Below are positions 21,858-27,599 of a DNA stretch of 27,599 bases, one piece after another. Origin of the DNA: an uncultured Ruminococcus sp. (GTDB taxonomy: Bacteria; Bacillota; Clostridia; Oscillospirales; Ruminococcaceae); assembly GCA_910579955.1 (NCBI GenBank), contig CAJTWE010000032.1, positions 1 through 27,599 of the forward strand, read 5' to 3'. Within the stretch, counting starts at the first letter, position 1. Each line of letters starts with the position of its first letter. The translations under genes were made by a program, and so were the position numbers. The notes under the pieces are model-generated. The model ran no database searches. It was given only the letters and a program-made list of their open reading frames with translations, and was not told where the DNA came from.

Positions 21858-22378
21858 TAAGAAATACAGATGATGGTCTTAAATATATGTACAATGCTCT
21901 GAACTATGTGCTTTACGAGCATACCGACTATGATAAAAGATATAGCCTGAATACCGATATTGATAACGCCTATGAGCAATTTTTATTGGTTAAGAAATAT
22001 TTTTATAAGACCAGTGGAAATCCTGTGTTTCATTTTATTGTGGTGTATGATGCAAGGTATACTTGTGGTGATAATATTGAAAGAGCCGAATATATGAGCC
22101 GTAGTATTGCATCATATTTTTCGGACAAGTTCCAAGTGGTTTGGTGTATACATAAAAAGCCGTGTTCCAAAAAATACGGCGGTTGTGCTTCTGTATATCA
22201 TGCTCATTTTGTTATGAATTCTGTAAGCTATATTGACGGTAAAATGTTCGGTGGTAGTTATGCAGAGATGTATTCTTTTCTTGAATATATCAAGAAAGTT
22301 ACAGGGGATAAGTCCTGGGTTGTACAGTATGGTTCTGATAAGGACAAGCATTATGAAGTCGATGAAAATGATATATAG
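21839..22378 (+). CDS. Very short relaxase/mobilisation nuclease
   Basis: A 179-aa protein resembling only the catalytic domain of MobA-type relaxases, which nick oriT and stay linked to the DNA end through a tyrosine. YNALNYVLYE near the start is the likely motif I Tyr region. FHFIVVYDAR holds the motif II strand. VYHAHFVMNSVSYIDGKMF is the His-x-His ... Asn metal-binding motif III with the characteristic trailing DGK. Usual relaxases run to 300-600 aa with a primase, helicase or partner-binding tail; this one stops right after the nuclease core. AAGGAGGT is 8 bp before the ATG, inside mobC. A degenerate copy of its last 15 codons lies at 23153-23200. Confidence 0.75.
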   Translation: MGIFKVIRNTDDGLKYMYNALNYVLYEHTDYDKRYSLNTDIDNAYEQFLLVKKYFYKTSGNPVFHFIVVYDARYTCGDNIERAEYMSRSIASYFSDKFQVVWCIHKKPCSKKYGGCASVYHAHFVMNSVSYIDGKMFGGSYAEMYSFLEYIKKVTGDKSWVVQYGSDKDKHYEVDENDI

Positions 22379-22531
22379 GTGTAATCTTCCTTAAATGAAT
22401 TTATATTTGATTTCAGTGTTTTTGTCGGTTGTCAGAGTAGGCTTTAAGTAAGCTGAAAATACATCTGATTAAACAAGAGTATCTATAAAAATATACCCCG
22501 TGAAAAAATCTCTCCACGGGGTATTTGTATA
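22331..22531 (+). repeat. Relaxase-tail direct repeat, copy 1
   Basis: The last 15 codons of the relaxase plus about 150 bp downstream, ending in a hairpin. The same order recurs at 23153-23340: GTGTAAT.TTCCTTAAATGAA, TTATATTTGA, GTAAGCTGA.A.TAC, TCTGATTA, then a hairpin. Identity looks like roughly three quarters by eye. Confidence 0.75.
22493..22524 (-). terminator. Terminator shared by relaxase and GNAT genes
   Basis: ATACCCCGTG (22493-22502) pairs with CACGGGGTAT (22515-22524). On the minus strand ATTTTTAT follows, ending the GNAT transcript; on the plus strand TTGTATATTCTT follows. Confidence 0.8.
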
Positions 22532-22552
22532 TTCTTGCTGGTAAACTGGAAG

Positions 22553-23089
22553 TTATCTGATTTCCCATTGTTTTTTTGTAATAAAAGTGGTGTGTCCGAT
22601 TCTTTTCTCATTAAGAAGAGGTACAAGCATTTCTTCAGAATGGTGATATGCAAATCCCAGCTTTTCATTAACCCTTTTTGACTTTTGATTTCCATCATAG
22701 TATCCACACCAGACAGTTGTCATATAAAGTTCTTCAAAACCTCTTTTCAAAAGGGCACTTGCTGCTTCAGGCATATAACCTCTGCCCCAGAATGGTTCTC
22801 CAAGCCAATATCCAAGTTCGCATTCATCATCTTTTTCAGTCATATCACTATGACCATTTAGTTTTAACTCGACAGCTCCAATTGCTGTATTATTACCTTT
22901 TTCACAAATTGCGTAACATTCCGCCCCATTAAGGACATTAGCAATTACTTCTCTGCTTTCTTCAACACTTCTGTGTGGCGGCCATCCTGCCATTGGACCA
23001 ACATTAGAATTCTTAGCATATTCAAATAAGCTTTCTGCATCTTCGTTTGTCCATTTTCTTAGAATTAATCTTTCCGTTTCTATTATCAT
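22553..23089 (-). CDS. GNAT acetyltransferase, RimJ/RimL-like
   Basis: A 178-aa acetyl-CoA-dependent N-acetyltransferase. It begins with the family signature MIIETERLILRKWTNEDAESL. ELGYWLGEPFWGRGYMPEAA is the acetyl-CoA-binding motif A region (GRGYMPEA), and NQKSKRVNEKLGF is motif B. Substrates of this group include ribosomal protein N-termini, small amines and antibiotics; nothing here selects one. Within the element it looks like cargo: it is on the opposite strand to the mobilisation genes, with its own perfect promoter and terminator. GAAGGAA precedes the ATG. Confidence 0.9.
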   Translation of the reverse strand: MIIETERLILRKWTNEDAESLFEYAKNSNVGPMAGWPPHRSVEESREVIANVLNGAECYAICEKGNNTAIGAVELKLNGHSDMTEKDDECELGYWLGEPFWGRGYMPEAASALLKRGFEELYMTTVWCGYYDGNQKSKRVNEKLGFAYHHSEEMLVPLLNEKRIGHTTFITKKQWEIR

Positions 23090-23123
23090 TATTAATCATT
23101 CCTTCGCAAAAAAATATAAGTTT

Positions 23124-23152
23124 ATTATAACAAAAGCAATATGTAATGTCAA
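23124..23152 (-). promoter_or_regulatory. Perfect consensus promoter of the GNAT gene
   Basis: On the minus strand TTGACA (23152-23147) and TATAAT (23129-23124) with a 17-bp spacer. Its outer edge abuts the start of the second direct repeat at 23153. Confidence 0.85.
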
Positions 23153-23200
23153 TGTTCTGATAAGGATAACAGTTATGATATTAATGAAAATGATGTGTAA
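23153..23200 (+). pseudogene. Relic of a relaxase C-terminus
   Basis: Reads CSDKDNSYDINENDV then stop, aligned with the relaxase end YGSDKDKHYEVDENDI. It has no start or upstream part and is followed by the same downstream sequence as the intact gene, so it is a leftover of a second, diverged relaxase gene. Confidence 0.75.
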
Positions 23201-23301
23201 GTGTAATATTCCTTAAATGAAGTTATATTTGACTTTAGCATTTTTATATTTCCTCAGATAGGTCTATGAGTAAGCTGAGAGTACGTCTGATTAGAAAAAG
23301 T

Positions 23302-23331
23302 ATAACCCGTAGAAATTTCTCTACGGGTTAT
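23302..23331 (-). terminator. Terminator of the nitroreductase gene
   Basis: ATAACCCGTAG (23302-23312) pairs perfectly with CTACGGGTTAT (23321-23331); on the minus strand ACTTTTTCTAAT follows. Confidence 0.8.
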
Positions 23332-23356
23332 TATTTATATATTTTTACTTAATAAA

Positions 23357-23983
23357 TTAAAATTTATCCCAATGAATTCTCTCTTTAATATTGATTTCTT
23401 TTTGTTTTATAGGAATAATCTGCTTTTTAGGTTTGCCAATACCAATAAAACAGGGCATAAAATAATCATTCGGAAATCCAAGTATATCCTTTGCGTATGT
23501 ACCTTCATTACCGAGGGGAACTCTTAAATTACAGCCGTATCCTTCTGCTGTTGCCGCAAGAAATATATTCTCTATACAGCACCAGATTGAAGCAAAACCG
23601 TTGAGGTGTGAGATATCATCAGGGTGAAGAATATCTGTTTTTTGTTTCAGTAGCGGAATTATTATTGCAGATGCTTCAAATAGCATTCTGTATTGCTTTG
23701 GAACAGCATTGCGGTAACATTCCTGTTGTATATTATCATTTAAATTCCAGTCTTTTATCAGCTTGTCAATATCTTCATTTGAAATTTCTTTTGGGATTAT
23801 ATCAAGCAATCTTACCGTTATATTCTTATCTCTGACAATTATAAAATGCCAGTCCCTCATATGGTCATTTGTTGGTGCTTTGAATGCAGCAGATATTATT
23901 TTTTCAATAATGTCTGTTTGAATTGTTTCGTCTTCAAACTCACGGATAGTTTTTCTATTATTTATAGCTTCATAAAACTCCAT
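23357..23983 (-). CDS. Nitroreductase-family flavoprotein
   Basis: A 208-aa FMN-dependent oxidoreductase of the nitroreductase family, using NAD(P)H to reduce nitro, quinone or related compounds. The start MEFYEAINNRKTIREFEDETIQ is the family signature that places Arg residues on the FMN phosphate. AAFKAPTNDHMRDWHFIIV follows. IENIFLAATAEGYGCNLRVPLGNE and LGFPNDYFMPCFIGIGKP form the core dimer and FMN region. Length is typical. AGGAGC lies 9 bp before the ATG. It has its own promoter and terminator and sits between a relaxase-tail repeat and the HTH pair, consistent with cargo. The physiological substrate is not readable. Confidence 0.9.
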   Translation of the reverse strand: MEFYEAINNRKTIREFEDETIQTDIIEKIISAAFKAPTNDHMRDWHFIIVRDKNITVRLLDIIPKEISNEDIDKLIKDWNLNDNIQQECYRNAVPKQYRMLFEASAIIIPLLKQKTDILHPDDISHLNGFASIWCCIENIFLAATAEGYGCNLRVPLGNEGTYAKDILGFPNDYFMPCFIGIGKPKKQIIPIKQKEINIKERIHWDKF

Positions 23984-24024
23984 AGTATATGCTCCTAATT
24001 AAATTCTGATTTCTATTTAATTTC

Positions 24025-24053
24025 ATTATAGCAAAGTCAAGAAGAAAAGTCAA
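24025..24053 (-). promoter_or_regulatory. Promoter of the nitroreductase gene
   Basis: On the minus strand TTGACT (24053-24048), a 17-bp spacer and TATAAT (24030-24025). The remainder of the 23984-24288 gap, about 240 bp, shows no gene; a TATAAT at 24263-24268 may serve the downstream HTH genes but has a poor -35 box. Confidence 0.75.
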
Positions 24054-24288
24054 TGACATATGAAATATAAATGTATGGAATTTATTTTGAATTATTTACT
24101 TTTCGATTAATCAAGTCTTATACTCTATTTTATCAATACCGAAACAATCCGTATAAATCGGCAATAATGTGCAAGTGAAAGCAATAGCAGTCTGAATTGC
24201 AGGAGAAATATTTTCAATGGTATAAAATATCACCAAATGCTTCGAAAAAATACGAACATATTTATAATAATCGGAGGAGGTGCGATTT

Positions 24289-24477
24289 ATGACAAGTTTT
24301 CGGTATGAAGAAATAAAATATATGCTTACAGTTCAGGAAGTTGCAAAAATATTAGGTGTAAGTGTTCATACAGTCTACAGACTTATAAATTCAGGTGATT
24401 TGTCAGCAGTAAAAATAAGTCAGCGAAGAACAGTTATAAAAGCAGAGGAGCTTGAAAAATACATCAACAGAAAATGA
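24289..24477 (+). CDS. Helix-turn-helix excisionase-family DNA-binding protein (first of pair)
   Basis: A 62-aa protein that is essentially one MerR-like/HTH_17 domain: MLTVQEVAKILGVSVHTVYRLINSGDLSAVKISQRRTVIKAEELEKYI. The segment VAKILGVSVHTVYRLI is the helix-turn-helix and KISQRRTVI the wing. The ATG at 24289 has GGAGGAGG about 8 bp before it; a GTG three codons earlier is too close to that site. The second, related gene begins 14 bp later. Such proteins act as recombination directionality factors or small repressors. The tandem arrangement and the downstream restriction enzyme make a regulatory role plausible, but the sequence does not decide. Confidence 0.85.
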   Translation: MTSFRYEEIKYMLTVQEVAKILGVSVHTVYRLINSGDLSAVKISQRRTVIKAEELEKYINRK

Positions 24478-24490
24478 GGAGGATTTCATC

Positions 24491-24679
24491 ATGAGGGAAA
24501 CAATTACAGGAAAAGAGATTCTTACCCGTGAAGAAGTCATGGAGATTCTTAAAATCGGAAGAAGTACATTTTATAAATTGCTTCAAACAGGTGAATTAAA
24601 GGGTTTTAAAGAAGGAAATAGATATAAAGTTCCTGCTGAATCTATTGAGGAATATGTTGATAAGAGAATGATGGAGTGA
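24491..24679 (+). CDS. Helix-turn-helix excisionase-family DNA-binding protein (second of pair)
   Basis: Another 62-aa HTH_17-type protein, homologous to the one before it: LTREEVMEILKIGRSTFYKLLQTGELKGFKEGNRYKVPAESIEEYV aligns along its whole length, though most residues differ. EVMEILKIGRSTFYKLLQ is the helix-turn-helix. The ATG at 24491 has GAGGAGGAT 6 bp upstream, overlapping the end of the previous gene; an upstream in-frame ATG inside that gene has no site. The two probably share a transcript and may act as a heterodimer or as separate regulators (inference). Confidence 0.85.
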   Translation: MRETITGKEILTREEVMEILKIGRSTFYKLLQTGELKGFKEGNRYKVPAESIEEYVDKRMME

Positions 24680-24770
24680 TATAGAAATAATATTGAAATA
24701 TTCTACTGCTGGCTTTTAAACATAAGCTAACATGAAAATTAGGATATCAAAAATATTTTAAATATAAAAG

Positions 24771-24799
24771 TTGCAATTTAGATTATTCTGTGTTATAAT
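24771..24799 (+). promoter_or_regulatory. Promoter of the type IIG enzyme gene
   Basis: TTGCAA at 24771-24776, a 17-bp spacer and TATAAT at 24794-24799, 43 bp upstream of the ATG at 24843. Confidence 0.7.
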
Positions 24800-24842
24800 T
24801 AAAATGGGTAATTGTAATTGTTTGAAATGGCGGTGGAATATA

Positions 24843-27599
24843 ATGTCCAAAATTAACATCACAGAAACTAAGCGATTGATGCTACCTGGCATAAAGATAT
24901 CAGATAGTGATATGGCTATTTTTAAAAGTAACTTTTTGTCGTACATAAACAGAGTTGATAATGCTGTTAAAAACAATGAAAACGAAGAACATATAAAGAA
25001 TATCATAAATGATTTTCTTAGAATGACGTTCTATAATAAGAGTCGTTTTAGCATTAATACTGATAAGAATATTGATAGTACAATAAAGGAAAATGGCAAA
25101 CTTTTAGCTATTATTGAAACAAAGCACCCTGGTAATAAGACTGAAATGATAACCGAAGATAATTTAAATAAGAAAGCATTGTGGGAGATAATCTATTATT
25201 ACTTAGAAAGAACAATAGACGTAACACAATCAAAAGCTATGGTTTCAACTAATGCAGAGGTTCGAAGGTTAATTATTACGGATGGGTATAACTGGTATCT
25301 TATAGATGCTGCATCCGTTTATCAGATTATTAACGGAGAAATAGAAAAGAGATACTATAAATATAAGAACAATCAGTTGGCTTATAAAAATGATACTACT
25401 TCATTTTATGAGGAATTACGTCAGCATTTTGATAATTTAGATATTACCAAAACGTTGGATTATGTTTATTTTAATGTGAATGACTGTCTTAAAAAGAAGC
25501 AAAGCCTTACCAATCTGTTTAAAGTATTGTCTGAAAACTATCTTCTGAAAAATACAGTAAAATATAACTATGAACCTCATTCACTCAATAGCGGATTTTA
25601 TCACGAACTCCTTTATATTATGGGACTTAAGGAAGTTGTCAAGGACAAGAAACTTGTTGTTGAAATAGACCATACTATAAAAAATTCTTTGTCTGACCAA
25701 GTATGCTCTTTATTGAAAGATAAAGAGATTGAGGATGATAAAATTAATGAAATAACATTTGAACTTGTGCTTATATGGATTAATAGATTACTGTTTATCA
25801 AGCTTTTTGAGGGACAGTTAATATCCTTCAATAATGATACTGAGGATTACCATATTATTTCACATGAAAAGATAGGCACTTTTGAAGACTTACAGAATTT
25901 ATTCTTTGATGTGTTAGGAACAAAAGATAGAACAGAAAGTGAATTCCATAATAAGTTCCAAAAAATTCCATATTTGAATAGTTCATTGTTTGAAAGACAA
26001 AAAATTGAGAAAAATTATGTCTTTATTCGTTATCTGAAAAATGATATTATAGAAAGAAAATCAAAATCAGTTCTTGGAAGAAAAGCTGAATCAAGATTGC
26101 CTGTTTTGCAATATATCATTGACTTTCTCAATAGCTATAATTTTTCCGCCTCAAATGATAGTGAGGATAATCATAATAATCGGGAAATTATAGACGCAGC
26201 AGTATTAGGTCTTATATTTGAGAAGCTTAATGGTTATAAAGATGGCGCTAATTATACTCCATCTGTAATTACTGAGTATATTGCAAAGGAAGCCGTTGAA
26301 AAAGCAGTAATTAATGCTGTAAATAAGGAAATGAATTGGTCATGTGAAACAATAGAGGATTTGGAGGATAAAATTGACACCAAAGATGAAAAAATACGTG
26401 TCAATGAGATTATCAACAATATCAAAATTTGTGACCCAGCAGTTGGTTCAGGACATTTTCTTGTATCTGTTCTGAATAGGATTATTGCAATCAAGTATGA
26501 ACTCGGAGTTTTATTTAAATACAATTCCACTAAGCGTTTAAAAGAATGTAAAATCTTTGTTAAGGATGACATATTGGTTATAGTTGACGGTGATGGAAAT
26601 CCATTTACTTATAATAAAAACGATAATGAATCACGAGAGATACAGGAAACTCTTTTCAATGAAAAAAGAATTATCATCGAAAATTGTTTGTTTGGAGTTG
26701 ATATCAATTCTAAAGCAGTATATATCTGCCAGCTCAGATTATGGATTGAGTTATTGAAGAATGCCTATTATAAGAATGGTATAATGGAAACGTTGCCAAA
26801 TATCGACATCAACATAAAAATCGGAAATTCTCTTCTTCATAGGTATAAGGTAGAGCCAGGTAAGAGAATTACATTCAGTAAGGAAGACTTAACTGAATCT
26901 GAACTGAAAAATCTAAAGAAAATTTTGAGAGATTATAAAAAAAGTGTCATTGAGTACAGAACCGTTTCAGATAAGTTAAGAAAGAAACAGATAGTTTCCG
27001 AGATGGAAATATTGAGAGCAAAACTTGTTGAGAATCAGCTTACATTTTTTGATACGGATAAGGATATTAAGAGAAGGAGAATGTTTCAGGATGCCTGTGA
27101 ATGGCTTATTGAATTTCCTGATGTACTGGACGATGATTGTAAATTTATAGGTTTTGATGTAATAATTGGAAATCCACCATATATTCAGCTGCAAAGTATG
27201 CACGAAGAAGCGGATAAGCTTTTAAATGCACCATATAAATATGAAACCTATGCAAAAACAGGTGATATTTATTGCCTTTTTTATGAACAGGCATACAGAC
27301 TGCTGAAAAGCAATGGTATACTTGCGTTTGTTACTTCAAATAAGTGGATGAGAGCTGGTTATGGTGAATCATTAAGGAGATTTTTAAGCACTCATACGAA
27401 TCCAACGTATTTGATTGACTTTGCAGGTCATAAGGTTTTTGATTCTGCAACGGTAGATGTCAATATATTAATTTATCATAAAAATCCAAATCAGTATAAA
27501 ACATTGTGTTGCGTGATTAAGGATTCCAGTTGGCGAAATAATTTGAGCGATTATGTTCAGCAGAATGCTGAAATAAACCGTTTTGATAGTTCTGACAGC
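24843..27599 (+). CDS. Type IIG restriction enzyme/methyltransferase (Eco57I-like), cut by window edge
   Basis: 919 codons stay open to the last base, so the C-terminus is missing. It is a single chain that both cuts and N6-adenine-methylates DNA. Near the N-terminus KLLAIIETKHPGNK with E92-T-K94, and an Asp near 78, fit a PD-(D/E)xK nuclease. A long helical connector follows. The methyltransferase has the SAM-binding motif DPAVGSGHFL from D531, FGVDINSKAVYICQLRLW as motif II, and the catalytic NPPY at 777-780, followed by a QAYRLLKSNGILAFVTSNKWMRAGYGE region. The missing part should hold the target recognition domain. The start has a modest GGTGG site. It has its own promoter. No separate partner is visible, as expected for this class. 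Confidence 0.9.
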   Translation, partial: MSKINITETKRLMLPGIKISDSDMAIFKSNFLSYINRVDNAVKNNENEEHIKNIINDFLRMTFYNKSRFSINTDKNIDSTIKENGKLLAIIETKHPGNKTEMITEDNLNKKALWEIIYYYLERTIDVTQSKAMVSTNAEVRRLIITDGYNWYLIDAASVYQIINGEIEKRYYKYKNNQLAYKNDTTSFYEELRQHFDNLDITKTLDYVYFNVNDCLKKKQSLTNLFKVLSENYLLKNTVKYNYEPHSLNSGFYHELLYIMGLKEVVKDKKLVVEIDHTIKNSLSDQVCSLLKDKEIEDDKINEITFELVLIWINRLLFIKLFEGQLISFNNDTEDYHIISHEKIGTFEDLQNLFFDVLGTKDRTESEFHNKFQKIPYLNSSLFERQKIEKNYVFIRYLKNDIIERKSKSVLGRKAESRLPVLQYIIDFLNSYNFSASNDSEDNHNNREIIDAAVLGLIFEKLNGYKDGANYTPSVITEYIAKEAVEKAVINAVNKEMNWSCETIEDLEDKIDTKDEKIRVNEIINNIKICDPAVGSGHFLVSVLNRIIAIKYELGVLFKYNSTKRLKECKIFVKDDILVIVDGDGNPFTYNKNDNESREIQETLFNEKRIIIENCLFGVDINSKAVYICQLRLWIELLKNAYYKNGIMETLPNIDINIKIGNSLLHRYKVEPGKRITFSKEDLTESELKNLKKILRDYKKSVIEYRTVSDKLRKKQIVSEMEILRAKLVENQLTFFDTDKDIKRRRMFQDACEWLIEFPDVLDDDCKFIGFDVIIGNPPYIQLQSMHEEADKLLNAPYKYETYAKTGDIYCLFYEQAYRLLKSNGILAFVTSNKWMRAGYGESLRRFLSTHTNPTYLIDFAGHKVFDSATVDVNILIYHKNPNQYKTLCCVIKDSSWRNNLSDYVQQNAEINRFDSSDS

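Larger units (their letters stand above)
23153..23340 (+). repeat. Relaxase-tail direct repeat, copy 2
   Basis: Diverged copy of 22331-22531, from the relaxase tail through the downstream spacer to a hairpin at 23302-23331. The two copies bracket the GNAT gene. Confidence 0.75.

Noticed and set aside
22483..22707. Minus-strand frame overlapping the end of the GNAT gene
   Set aside because: It is an alternative frame of the acetyltransferase gene and includes its terminator.
23984..24288. Third relaxase-tail repeat after the nitroreductase
   Set aside because: I looked for the tail codons, spacer landmarks and hairpin here and found none.

Overview
The window looks like a chromosome segment from a low-GC Gram-positive anaerobe of the Clostridia, most like Ruminococcus/Oscillospiraceae. 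The reasons are strong AGGAGG ribosome binding sites, consensus TTGACA/TATAAT promoters, an oxygen-sensitive class III ribonucleotide reductase (nrdD/nrdG), a Firmicutes-type L13 leader ahead of rplM-rpsI, and cargo typical of gut Clostridia. The genus is inferred from gene content only.

Core region (1 to about 11.6 kb). A minus-strand run asnB - HD phosphohydrolase - pyrB (3976 to 271) joins two aspartate-consuming enzymes; PyrB carries a C-terminal PyrI-like zinc domain. Divergent from it are a 45-residue membrane protein with its own promoter and terminator, then nrdD with a consensus promoter and a possible NrdR box. nrdD and nrdG are separated by about 560 bp of modular repeats. Matching modules lie downstream of pyrB and at the left edge of the window. 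Three lipoprotein genes follow (48, 363 and 316 aa), then rplM-rpsI behind a perfect promoter and L13 leader.

Mobile element (about 11.6 kb to beyond the right edge). Directly after the rpsI terminator stand three 11-bp-spaced GTAACTAAC repeats and a minus-strand tyrosine integrase, then an excisionase-like protein, an SF2 helicase and a D5/P4-type SF3 helicase. This is an integration/replication module. A divergent, very AT-rich orphan gene follows, then a serine recombinase. Next is a block of a class II glutamine amidotransferase, an amidoligase with three N-terminal zinc-binding repeats, and a DUF960-type protein. A repeat-rich AT-rich gap that may be an origin separates this from a plus-strand mobilisation pair (MobC-like protein and a very short relaxase). 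Two cargo genes follow on the minus strand (GNAT acetyltransferase, nitroreductase), each with its own promoter and terminator. A degenerate copy of the relaxase tail and its downstream region is repeated between them. The window ends with two tandem 62-aa HTH proteins and a type IIG restriction-methylation enzyme cut by the window edge. The whole resembles an integrative mobilisable element; its right end is not visible.

The observations most worth following are the covarying multi-hairpin repeats around pyrB/nrdD/nrdG, the amidoligase/amidotransferase block, and the relaxase-tail direct repeats that bracket cargo.
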